Position numbers and translations under genes: made by a program. From positions 62,001-126,000 of the forward strand of contig CAZZJS010000001.1 of assembly GCA_964654855.1 (NCBI GenBank): a stretch of 64,000 bases of DNA, read 5' to 3'. Below the pieces are notes generated by a model. It saw only the letters and a program-made list of their open reading frames with translations. It ran no database searches and was not told the DNA's origin. The stretch comes from JALZUV01 sp964654855. GTDB lineage: Bacteria; Pseudomonadota; Alphaproteobacteria; Rickettsiales; JALZUV01. Of the stretch, positions 33,760-42,238 are shown piece after piece. Within the stretch, counting starts at the first letter, position 1. The number at the start of each line of letters is the position of its first letter.

Positions 33760-36710
33760 CCTAATTTTTGTTCTTGCTCTGGTCCGCTAATTTGATTTCC
33801 TTTAATATTAGTGACGTCCGTTTTGGGTTTCCCAATTTGTTTTTCAAGTAGCTGCGGCAATACTTCTGTGAGGCCGCTAAATAATCCACCTGCACCGCCT
33901 TTTTCAGAGGTCATACTATCTTTTGGGAAGATGGCAACGGGCACATCTCGATCGCCATATTTATGGATATGATCAACTAAAGCTGGATTAGCATTTGCGG
34001 GCGCAATAAAGGCTGAATTTAAGCCGTGCTTTTTATACATTTCAGGGTTCATCGCAGGTTTATCATTCCCACTATCTCCCCAAACAACAGCATTTGCTAG
34101 TTCTGGGTGTTTGTCCTTCAAGTTACTAATTAACCAATCTGCAGCGCCAAGCTTACTCGCCTTTGATGGCATAACATCCACATTCCAAAGGCTATTGCCA
34201 TTTTTAGCTTTTAAGTGAGGGTCTTTAGAAGGAACGACTTGAAAGTCGATCTCTTCGCCGATCAATTCGTGAACACGTTTGGCAATCTTATCTTTCATCG
34301 CTTCATTAGGGAGTGATGGATCGTCTTCGACGTAATAACCTAGACGTTCGCCTGCTACTTTTTCAGCAGGTTGTGCAGTAAAGGTCAGAGATTCTTCGCT
34401 GTTCCCATCAATGATGAGCGTATCCACATTTTCACGAGAAAAAGCAGTCTTTCCTGCTTCAGGTTCTAACAAATAGTCGACATATTCTTGATAAGGAACC
34501 CATTTTCCCTCTACTTTCTGAGCAATTTCAACTCCTCCACTTGTGACGGCGTAGTCAGCAGGATAGCCTTCTAATAGTGGGTCAGATTCGACCATATGCA
34601 AAGGTCGTCCAGTTGATAATACAGAGATACCTTGTGCTTTTTGCAGCTCTTGGATTTGTAATTTAAGTGCATCCATTGCGGGGTGTTTCTCTCGATCCTT
34701 AAGATCAATGGAAGGGGTGATACAACCATCAATATCTTGGAAAACGAGCGTGCCGTCAGGGACTTCACCTTGAGCAATTATTTGGGAGCGAGCACTTAAA
34801 TTATCTTTATATTGAGTATATGAAAGTGCCATTGCACGCCATTCGGAAAGTTCTTTTGCCTTCCAACCATTCGTATAAGCACGTTCTTTGTAAAGGTCGT
34901 AGTTTTTGCTGACTTCTTCCATTTGCGCGGCGAGTTGTTGAGTGCTTTCGGTCATATCAACGCCAGAGTTGGAAGGAGATTGGAACGTAAGCACGCTCTG
35001 ATTATCACCGAATATCTTGGAGAAATGAGAAACACTGGCGTAAAGGTCCGATCCAACTACAGGAATGCCTGATGCCATTTGTTCAACTCCAACCAAACCC
35101 CAAGGTTCATTGTAGCTTGGTGATAAGCCAACTGCGTTGGGTAGGCCATATAAAATGCGTGCTTCCGTAGGGTTTAAAGGCACCATTTTAATTTTGTCTT
35201 TTAAGTTAAGCTCAGGGTATTGCTTATCTAAATCGCGAACCTGATCATCTAGTTTGTAGAAATAATCTGATTTAGTGCTTCCTTCGCGTAAATCACCTGC
35301 TGCAAAAGTGAGGATGGCTTTTTCATCAGGGTTGTTTTTTAGATATTCAACGAAAGCCGAGATGGCGAGTGTGTTACCTTTTCGTTCATCCAGACGAGAT
35401 ACTGCAACAAATACTTTGCTTTCTTTTAGTGCTTCAATATCAACTTTACGTTTTTCATCACCATAGCCCCATGCATTATCAAGAAGTTTCTTTGCTTGTT
35501 CAGCGAGAAAGTCTGGCTCGCATTTGATAGCATCTGGGCTGAATAAAGTAGTATCAATGCCGTTATAGACGAGTTCAATGGGGAGCTCTTCAGGATTCCA
35601 CCCTTTCAGTTTCTCAACTACTTCATTACTCACACCGAGCAATCCGTTGAATTGGCTGGTTTGCAAGGTGCTTTCAAGTTCTAGGCGATCTTTAAAAGAA
35701 TATTTCTTATTTAAGCCAAAAAGTCCTGATTGTTTAACTGTTTTGTGGACAAAATCTTCCTTTACTAATTCTAAGAATTTGTTCCAATCAGGAAGGACCT
35801 CAGATTTTTTGCACTCAGTCTTAAACGCAGCATATCTCGCTTCTATGTCAGGCGTGGTGTTTTCTTTAAGGGTTTTGATGTATAAATTACCTACCTCTTC
35901 AAAGTCTGTGTTGTAGGACTCCAAGTGTGTGCCTATCATTTTAGCAACGGTTTCTGGTAAGGCTCCAGATTCAATCGCTTTGATAACGTCTCTTTCTCGT
36001 TGGAAAAGTGGATGATTAGTAAGGGCGTCATTATCGATGTAATTCAGCGTATCATCCATTTCCTTAAGATGCTTTTTCAGTAGTGAATTTAATTTTGTCA
36101 TACCTAATGTATGAGCTGTCCAAACGCTGATAGCGTCACCTTTATAATTTGGATCAGTTTTGAGTTGCTTATCTGCTTGTAATGCTGCTTGGCCACCGTC
36201 AATGTAATGTCCGTTTAGGGTGATTTTTTTATTATCAAACCCTTTAATGTTTTTGCGCATAAAGTTGATCGATTCACGCGCCATAATGTCAAATACTTGA
36301 CGATTTGCCATCAAGGTTTCTTTAATCACCATACCATCTTTTTCAAAAAGCTCAGGTCCAATGCCTGCTTCGGCGAAGACGGTATGAGGTAGATAGACGA
36401 CATAGGCGTCATCTGTATGTTTTATAACTCTGGGTTTTTTAGAATTTGTGTCTTTTGACATAGCGAACATTATCGATGGTGTACCAAGACCAGCAGTATG
36501 AAATAATAGTTCGAAGACATGGGCAGTCTGGCCACCCGTATCGGGAAAATCGCCTAATACGTTTTGATAGTTTGGAATGTTAGGATCATCAAACACCTTG
36601 CGCATATCAGGATCAGCAATTTGGCTGAATCCTGCAGGAACTTCACCTTGTACATGGTAAATAGCGTAAATTTCATCAGACTCTGCAAAAGACTTAGGTA
36701 GCTTAGACAT
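33756..36710 (-). CDS. Sucrose-phosphate-synthase-like glycosyltransferase fused to HAD phosphatase
   Basis: 984 residues. The N-terminal GT-B/GT4 part shows FPDTGGQTAHVFEL (about 55-68), GHYIDGGQAAL and WTAHTLGMTKL, VYNGIDTTLFSP (about 381), VSRLDERKGN (about 435) and SPSYNEPWGLVGVEQMASG (about 535). These correspond one by one to sucrose-phosphate synthase motifs. Around residue 653 begins a HAD domain: nucleophile in FQDIDGCITPS, LSTGRP, and GDSGNDKPAM, as in sucrose-6-phosphate phosphatase. It should therefore make and dephosphorylate a sucrose-like sugar phosphate (sucrose or mannosylfructose). An unusual insert of roughly 130 residues lies between the acceptor and donor regions. Stop is shared as TTAG with the PfkB gene. 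Confidence 0.8.
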   Translation of the reverse strand: MSKLPKSFAESDEIYAIYHVQGEVPAGFSQIADPDMRKVFDDPNIPNYQNVLGDFPDTGGQTAHVFELLFHTAGLGTPSIMFAMSKDTNSKKPRVIKHTDDAYVVYLPHTVFAEAGIGPELFEKDGMVIKETLMANRQVFDIMARESINFMRKNIKGFDNKKITLNGHYIDGGQAALQADKQLKTDPNYKGDAISVWTAHTLGMTKLNSLLKKHLKEMDDTLNYIDNDALTNHPLFQRERDVIKAIESGALPETVAKMIGTHLESYNTDFEEVGNLYIKTLKENTTPDIEARYAAFKTECKKSEVLPDWNKFLELVKEDFVHKTVKQSGLFGLNKKYSFKDRLELESTLQTSQFNGLLGVSNEVVEKLKGWNPEELPIELVYNGIDTTLFSPDAIKCEPDFLAEQAKKLLDNAWGYGDEKRKVDIEALKESKVFVAVSRLDERKGNTLAISAFVEYLKNNPDEKAILTFAAGDLREGSTKSDYFYKLDDQVRDLDKQYPELNLKDKIKMVPLNPTEARILYGLPNAVGLSPSYNEPWGLVGVEQMASGIPVVGSDLYASVSHFSKIFGDNQSVLTFQSPSNSGVDMTESTQQLAAQMEEVSKNYDLYKERAYTNGWKAKELSEWRAMALSYTQYKDNLSARSQIIAQGEVPDGTLVFQDIDGCITPSIDLKDREKHPAMDALKLQIQELQKAQGISVLSTGRPLHMVESDPLLEGYPADYAVTSGGVEIAQKVEGKWVPYQEYVDYLLEPEAGKTAFSRENVDTLIIDGNSEESLTFTAQPAEKVAGERLGYYVEDDPSLPNEAMKDKIAKRVHELIGEEIDFQVVPSKDPHLKAKNGNSLWNVDVMPSKASKLGAADWLISNLKDKHPELANAVVWGDSGNDKPAMNPEMYKKHGLNSAFIAPANANPALVDHIHKYGDRDVPVAIFPKDSMTSEKGGAGGLFSGLTEVLPQLLEKQIGKPKTDVTNIKGNQISGPEQEQKLG

Positions 36711-36796
36711 AGGTTTCCTTTATGTTTTATATGTTCCATTGTAAAAGTATCTCTATTTAAACGCAAAAAGGTTAATATTAAGTTATTATTACGGTC

Positions 36797-36815
36797 TGGA
36801 ATGTTAACTATTCCA
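36797..36815. promoter_or_regulatory. Dyad in divergent promoter region of sugar genes
   Basis: TGGAAT, seven bases and ATTCCA form a perfect 6-bp inverted repeat with GTTAAC at the centre. It lies in the 170-bp space between the divergent starts of the fused glycosyltransferase (36710) and GH13 (36881) genes, a natural place for a LacI-type or similar operator controlling both. No regulator gene is adjacent. Confidence 0.45.
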
Positions 36816-36880
36816 AAAAAGCTAGACATTCGCTGTAAGCTAACTAAATCCTTTAGCATTAATATATGAGGGATTCTTGA

Positions 36881-38497
36881 ATGAGCGATAGTGACTGGTG
36901 GCGCGGTGGTATTATTTACCAAATTTATCCGCGTAGCTTCTATGATAGTAATAATGACGGGGTAGGTGATATTGCGGGTATCATCGAAAAGCTTGATTAT
37001 GTTGCTTCTATTGGTGTGGATGCGATCTGGATATCTCCTTTCTTTGCCTCGCCAATGAAAGATTTTGGCTATGATGTGTCAGATTATACTAGCATTGAGC
37101 CCGTATTTGGGACGATGCATGATTTTGATGCACTGCTGGCAGAAGCGAAAAAACGCAATATTAAAACCATGATTGACCTAGTGCTAAGTCATACATCAGA
37201 TCAGCATGAATGGTTTGAAGAAAGTCGTAGTAGCAGAGATAATCCAAAGGCTGATTGGTATGTTTGGGCGGATCCGAAACCTGATGGTACGCCGCCGAAT
37301 AACTGGCTTTCTATTTTTGGGGGGACTGCATGGGAGTGGGATACTACCCGTCGTCAGTATTATATGCATAATTTCCTGAGTAGTCAGCCAGACCTTAACT
37401 ACCATAATCCAGAGGTTCGTAAAGTTATGCTAGAGGTTGCGGAGTTCTGGTTGGAGCGCGGAGTTGAAGGTTTTCGAATGGATACGTCTAACTATTATTT
37501 CCATGACAGCCAATTGCGAGATAATCCGCCAAACGATGGGCCTCTTCTTGATTATGTTCCAGAGTCTAACCCTTATAATATGCAACAGCATATCTATAAT
37601 AAAACTCAACCTGAGAGTTTGAGATTCTTGGAAGACCTACGGGCCTTGCTAGATAAGTATCCTAATACAGCCAGTATTGGAGAGATTAGTGCGGCGGGGG
37701 CACCTGATTTAATTGGCTGTTATACCAAAAAAGGGCGACGTTTGAACATGGTGTACACGTTCAACTTTTTAACGGAGCGTTTTAGTGTTGAGCATTTTCG
37801 TGAAACGGTGGAATATTTGGAAGAGCGTATTGGTGATGGTTGGCCGTGCTGGGCGTTTGGCAATCATGATGTGGAGCGTGTTATTAGTCGATGGTCGCAT
37901 TCAGGTATTCCGCGCAAAGCAATGACTCGCTTTCTCGTTTCATTATTTACTTCATTACGTGGTTCATTTTGTATGTATCAAGGTGATGAATTGGGTTTGG
38001 CGGAAGCTGATATACCGTTTGATAAAATTCAAGATCCATATGGTATTCGTTTTTGGCCTAAATTTAAAGGGCGCGATGGGTGTCGTACACCGATGCCTTG
38101 GGAAAAAGATGAAGCTTTTGCTGGTTTTTCTCAGGCGGAACCTTGGTTGCCTGTTCCAGAGGATCACATCGCGCTTTCAGTCGATACACAGGATGAAGAT
38201 CAATCAGCTGTGCTTAATCAAGTTCGCCGTATTATAAAATGGCGAAAGCAATATCCTGTATTAAGCAAAGGAAGTATAAAGTTCATCGATACGGTTGATG
38301 ATGTATTGGCTTTTGAGCGCGAATATGAAGGTAAGAAGATTGTTGCTTATTTTAATTTCACCAATGAAGAAAAGGAAATTAATCTTAGTGATTATGAGCG
38401 CGTTAGCGATCTCGGTGGGTTATGCTTTACTCATACATTTGTTGATAAAATGCTAAAACTGCATGGGTTTTCGGTGTTCTTTGCAGAAGTTGAATAG
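36881..38497 (+). CDS. GH13 alpha-glucosidase-like enzyme
   Basis: 538 residues. The start is WWRGGIIYQIYPRSF, normal for oligo-1,6-glucosidase/alpha-glucosidase GH13 enzymes. Catalytic residues seem intact: nucleophile Asp201 in GFRMDTSNYYFHD, acid/base Glu268 in SIGEIS and transition-state Asp330 in FGNHDVERV. The FHDSQLRDNPP tail after the nucleophile is characteristic of the GH13_23 subfamily, which cleaves sucrose and maltose-type glucosides. No signal peptide, so it acts in the cytoplasm. It is divergent from the sucrose-phosphate-synthase-like gene and precedes a sugar symporter, so it may break down imported or stored disaccharide. Confidence 0.9.
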   Translation: MSDSDWWRGGIIYQIYPRSFYDSNNDGVGDIAGIIEKLDYVASIGVDAIWISPFFASPMKDFGYDVSDYTSIEPVFGTMHDFDALLAEAKKRNIKTMIDLVLSHTSDQHEWFEESRSSRDNPKADWYVWADPKPDGTPPNNWLSIFGGTAWEWDTTRRQYYMHNFLSSQPDLNYHNPEVRKVMLEVAEFWLERGVEGFRMDTSNYYFHDSQLRDNPPNDGPLLDYVPESNPYNMQQHIYNKTQPESLRFLEDLRALLDKYPNTASIGEISAAGAPDLIGCYTKKGRRLNMVYTFNFLTERFSVEHFRETVEYLEERIGDGWPCWAFGNHDVERVISRWSHSGIPRKAMTRFLVSLFTSLRGSFCMYQGDELGLAEADIPFDKIQDPYGIRFWPKFKGRDGCRTPMPWEKDEAFAGFSQAEPWLPVPEDHIALSVDTQDEDQSAVLNQVRRIIKWRKQYPVLSKGSIKFIDTVDDVLAFEREYEGKKIVAYFNFTNEEKEINLSDYERVSDLGGLCFTHTFVDKMLKLHGFSVFFAEVE

Positions 38498-38506
38498 GTA
38501 TTTATT

Positions 38507-38770
38507 GTGCAAAAGATTTCTAGTTTCGTTAAAAAGATTGATCAAAAAAAAGCGATCATTTATCAACTAAGTTCAGTCATAGATGGTAAGAATGCTTGGT
38601 ATATTTTGCGGGTTGAATCAACAAAACATAGCAAGTTCGAGAAATGCCTTGAGCGAGGTGAAGCTTTAGAATTAACTGATTATGGTACAGTGCTGCATTC
38701 AGGTTGGGGTAAAGAACCGGATATGGCAACGAAAACTGAATTACGTGACAAATACAATATAAGCCACTAG
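38507..38770 (+). CDS. Small conserved-looking protein of unknown function
   Basis: 87 residues, starting at GTG 38507, nine bases after the GH13 stop. No membrane segment or signal. The sequence (SVIDGKNAWYILRVESTKHSKFEKCLERGEALELTDYGTVLHSGWG) looks like a compact alpha/beta fold and is rich in charged residues; the GTVLHSGWG end is similar to small proteins that accompany sugar gene clusters, but I cannot name a family. It stands 10 nt before the symporter and is probably co-transcribed with its neighbours. Confidence 0.6.
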   Translation: MQKISSFVKKIDQKKAIIYQLSSVIDGKNAWYILRVESTKHSKFEKCLERGEALELTDYGTVLHSGWGKEPDMATKTELRDKYNISH

Positions 38771-38780
38771 AACGATTCCC

Positions 38781-40370
38781 ATGGACATATCTTCTTTTAC
38801 GCTTGGTAGTGTCGATTCTGGCATCATTATCGCTTATTTCACCGTCATTGTTGTTATTGGTTTATGGTTTTCACGTAAAAATGAAAATGCCGGTGATTAC
38901 TTTTTAGCTGGCCGTTCTATGACTTGGCCTGTTATTGGCTTTGCGCTGTTTGCTTCCAATATTTCATCAACGACTTTGGTTGGCCTAGCAGGCGATGCTT
39001 ATGCGACGGGTATCTCTGTTTTTAACTATGAATGGATGGCAGCCGTCGTTCTTGTGTTCTTTGCAATTTTCATTTTGCCGTTCGTGTTACGTTCGCAAGT
39101 CTACACGATGCCGGAATACTTAGAAAGGCGTTATGATGGGCGTGTTCGTACTTACTTCTCGGGCCTCACTTTATTCCTAAATATTGCCGTAGATACGGCG
39201 GCGAGTCTTTATGCCGGAGGACTTTTAATTACGTTAGTTTTCCCGGATATATCAATGTGGGCAGCGATTGTACCGTTAGCGCTTATCACAGGTGTGTATA
39301 CTGTTATCGGCGGTTTTTCTGCAGTGATGATCACCGAGACAATTCAAGCGGTACTGTTATTGATAGCATCTGCCTTAATTACGTATTTCGCTTTTGACAA
39401 AGTGGGGGGCTATGATGCGTTAGTTGAACAAATCTCCCCAGAGAGGCTAAGTCTTATTCGTCCACTTGATGATGCAGGCGTCCCATGGCTTGGTTTGATC
39501 TTTGGTGTGCCATTACTTGGTTTCTATTTTTGGTGTACAAACCAATTCATGGTGCAGCGCATGTTGAGTGCGAAAACAGTTGATCATGCGCGTAAAGGTG
39601 CATTGTTTGCAGGTTTACTAAAGCTTCCTGTCTTATTTATTATGGTGCTTCCAGGCACTGCAGCGATTTTGCTTTACCCTAATCTTGAGCGGCCCGATTT
39701 AGTCTACCCAACGTTAATTTTTGATTTGCTGCCTGTAGGGTTGATAGGATTGACAATTGCGGGCTTTTTAGCAGCGCTAATGTCTTCAATCGCTTCTACG
39801 TTGAATTCTGCTTCAACGCTCATGACAATGGACTTTATCCATCGCTTTAAGCCAGAGTTGGGCAGTCATAAATTGATGGTTGTTGGACGTATTGCGACGG
39901 TAAGTTTCATGTTAATTGCCATTGCATGGGCTCCGATGATTGAGAATTTTAGTTCTTTATTCAAATACTTGCAAACAATTCTAGCTTATACAGTTCCGCC
40001 TGTCGTGGCCATGTTCTTGCTTGGTGCGTTCTGGAGTCGTGTCAATGCTCAGGGTGCTTTTGCGGCACTGGTCTTTGGTTTAATCGGTGGAGTTGGTTTG
40101 TTTGTTATTAATGTGGTGATGGGGCTTACTGATATTCATTTTTTATATATTGTACCAATACTTACCCTGCTTTCTGCGATTCCACTTGTGGTCGTAAGTT
40201 TAATGACTCCGGCACCAAAGAAACAAGATGTTGAGCCTTATATTTGGACGCCATCTTTCTTTGCAGAAGAATCAAAAGAACTCAAAAATGTTGTCTGGTA
40301 TGAAAATTATCGTGTTCTATCGGTTGTTTTGTTAGGAATTACAGCAGCCTTAGTCGTTTCCTTTTGGTAA
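38781..40370 (+). CDS. Sodium:solute symporter (SSS family, SGLT-like)
   Basis: 529 residues with about 13-14 membrane helices. The N-terminal helix pair, the FLAGRSMTWPVIGFALFASNISSTTL signature stretch (SSS family: GRSM followed by SNISS) and FLAALMSSIASTLNSAST carry the sodium-binding region. The order and length match the SGLT-like sugar symporters rather than proline or pantothenate carriers. It follows GH13 and the small gene by 10 nt, so sugar (sucrose, glucose or maltose) uptake with sodium is the inferred role. A sodium-coupled carrier agrees with a marine or brackish habitat. Confidence 0.85.
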   Translation: MDISSFTLGSVDSGIIIAYFTVIVVIGLWFSRKNENAGDYFLAGRSMTWPVIGFALFASNISSTTLVGLAGDAYATGISVFNYEWMAAVVLVFFAIFILPFVLRSQVYTMPEYLERRYDGRVRTYFSGLTLFLNIAVDTAASLYAGGLLITLVFPDISMWAAIVPLALITGVYTVIGGFSAVMITETIQAVLLLIASALITYFAFDKVGGYDALVEQISPERLSLIRPLDDAGVPWLGLIFGVPLLGFYFWCTNQFMVQRMLSAKTVDHARKGALFAGLLKLPVLFIMVLPGTAAILLYPNLERPDLVYPTLIFDLLPVGLIGLTIAGFLAALMSSIASTLNSASTLMTMDFIHRFKPELGSHKLMVVGRIATVSFMLIAIAWAPMIENFSSLFKYLQTILAYTVPPVVAMFLLGAFWSRVNAQGAFAALVFGLIGGVGLFVINVVMGLTDIHFLYIVPILTLLSAIPLVVVSLMTPAPKKQDVEPYIWTPSFFAEESKELKNVVWYENYRVLSVVLLGITAALVVSFW

Positions 40371-40380
40371 AAAATAATTA

Positions 40381-40408
40381 AGGAATGTAACATGCTCGTA
40401 ACATTCCT
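40381..40408. terminator. Hairpin after symporter gene
   Basis: AGGAATGTAAC, a six-base loop and GTAACATTCCT form an 11-bp stem with one mismatch, 11 bases past the symporter stop. Only GTGGTAGTTT follows, so the T-run is poor. It may be a terminator or a dyad operator for the downstream 571-residue gene. It shares the GGAAT(GT)...ATTCC half-site with the dyad at 36797. Confidence 0.5.
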
Positions 40409-40461
40409 GTGGTAGTTTAGACGAATAGAGAACTCTAAAAACCAAAGGAATAGTAGTACGC

Positions 40462-42177
40462 GTGTCTAAACAGCAGTATCATTGGGAAAATAATTCCCTC
40501 ATCAAAAATGCTATATTTGAGTCGCCAAAGCTAGGCGACAAGCGGGCATTGTTGTTTATTGAAGAAAGCGCTGATACCCATGAAGCTCTTAAAAAAGGCC
40601 GTGAAGAGCTATTAACAAAACATAAGATCAACTCTTATCCTGATTATATTGATGGTCGTCATGTTCTGGTTGTCAATAAATACAAAGATGAAAAAGCGCT
40701 TAAATCGGCGCTAAACAATATAGGTTTTACGAATGGAGTAGGTTTCTCTAAAAGCCTTGGCAAAGAGGATGCTCCTAGCTCTTTTAAAGAGAAGCTTAAT
40801 CATCTACGTCATGGTACTACGTTAAAAATTGCTGGATTTTTAGGGCTTATCGGTCATGGGTTGATGATGCGTGCCGGTATTATGGAAGGTGATAGTAGTA
40901 AAAAGGCCGCCTCTATCAAGTATATGGTCAATTCAGGTCTTTATGCCACTTTTGGTAACGGTGCTGAGCAGCTTAAAGTAGACCCAATTATTGATAGAAT
41001 GCGTACGCATCTTGCAGATAATAATATTTATATAGAGCCTACCGAAATCGATGTAACGAATTCCTCCTATAAGGATAACCAGTCAATCTTCAAGAAAGCC
41101 TATAATCTAGTGGGCAAGAATGTAATCCAAATCAATGAGGGGATTGGGTTATGGTCAAATATTGATCAAATGGCTTCAGGTATGGGTAAGGGCGGTAACG
41201 GCACAAAAAGTGTTCCTTTCTTCTTGGCGGGCTTTTCGTCTGCGATTGGTTCTATTGCGGCCATTGCGTTACCGGAAGTAAAGAAAGAAGAGCAAAATCC
41301 GGCGTTACAAAAGAATATTTTTGGTCGCGCATTTTCATGGGTGCAAGAAGCGCCACTACGATTCCTAGGGCTGACAACCGTTGTTGGTAATATCTCCTTT
41401 TTCTTTGATGTATTTGAGAAGAAAAAGCGCCAATCCAGCATTCTTAATGGTGGTACTGATAAGGATGGTAAAAAGCTACTGTCACATTCAGAGCGTATCA
41501 AAAATAATGAAGCTGCATTGATGAAGCGAGCAAAGAAAGTTACGGGGAAATCTGTCACTAATATTAAACAGCTAGAAAAATTTATTGATAAAGGCTCTGC
41601 CTTACATATCGGTGAAAAAGATAAACGCGGTAATTTGCTCCGTGATGACTCATTCGAATCATTACATAAGTTAAAGCAAGAGTTGAAGGTTGCAAAGTTG
41701 GGGAAACAAGCGTGGATGGTGCCTTTAGGTATGGCTATTGTTTATGCTGGTGCAACGCTTGGCATGTTACTAACCTTCAAGAATCGTGCAGAAGATAAAG
41801 ATCCAGAGCGTCAATATGGTGAAGTATTTGCACGTGCAGCATTGAATGCAATACAAGTTCCAGAAGGGGTGCAACGCGATCGTGCAGTATCTTTAATGGG
41901 AATGTCTCTCTTCACGCATAAAGATGTGAAAGGTTTAACCGCAGAAGAAATCACTCAACATATTACTAAACGTATTGAGAAAATGGAGCAGAGTCCATGG
42001 GCAAAGCTTGAGGCGAATCCGCTTTTAGTTTCAAATGAACCAGTAGTTGAGAATGCTGAGAAGAAGAAGGATGCCCCTGTTCGTACTTTTTCTAAGGAAA
42101 AGCAGGCAGAAAGCTTTAAATCTGCAGTAATTCAACAGCGTGAGGCTCAAGCTCTGACAGAGCCAACCCGCACATAA
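40462..42177 (+). CDS. Unknown multi-pass membrane protein with N-terminal soluble domain
   Basis: 571 residues from a GTG at 40462. The first 110 residues form a soluble domain of mixed alpha/beta character. Five or six hydrophobic segments follow (LKIAGFLGLIGHGLMM about 118; KYMVNSGLYATFG; FFLAGFSSAIGSIAAIAL about 255; PLRFLGLTTVVGNISFFF; WMVPLGMAIVYAGATLGMLL about 420). A charged C-terminal domain includes ITKRIEKMEQSPWAKLE and a polar tail. No family recognised. The membrane core and the C-terminal KRIEKM..-W motif recur in the next gene, so the two are probably diverged duplicates. It may belong with the sugar module but nothing proves it. Confidence 0.6.
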   Translation: MSKQQYHWENNSLIKNAIFESPKLGDKRALLFIEESADTHEALKKGREELLTKHKINSYPDYIDGRHVLVVNKYKDEKALKSALNNIGFTNGVGFSKSLGKEDAPSSFKEKLNHLRHGTTLKIAGFLGLIGHGLMMRAGIMEGDSSKKAASIKYMVNSGLYATFGNGAEQLKVDPIIDRMRTHLADNNIYIEPTEIDVTNSSYKDNQSIFKKAYNLVGKNVIQINEGIGLWSNIDQMASGMGKGGNGTKSVPFFLAGFSSAIGSIAAIALPEVKKEEQNPALQKNIFGRAFSWVQEAPLRFLGLTTVVGNISFFFDVFEKKKRQSSILNGGTDKDGKKLLSHSERIKNNEAALMKRAKKVTGKSVTNIKQLEKFIDKGSALHIGEKDKRGNLLRDDSFESLHKLKQELKVAKLGKQAWMVPLGMAIVYAGATLGMLLTFKNRAEDKDPERQYGEVFARAALNAIQVPEGVQRDRAVSLMGMSLFTHKDVKGLTAEEITQHITKRIEKMEQSPWAKLEANPLLVSNEPVVENAEKKKDAPVRTFSKEKQAESFKSAVIQQREAQALTEPTRT

Positions 42178-42238
42178 CCTTAGAGTAATTTTTTCTTATA
42201 AATACAGTATGACAATTGTGTTACAAGATTGATTTGTA

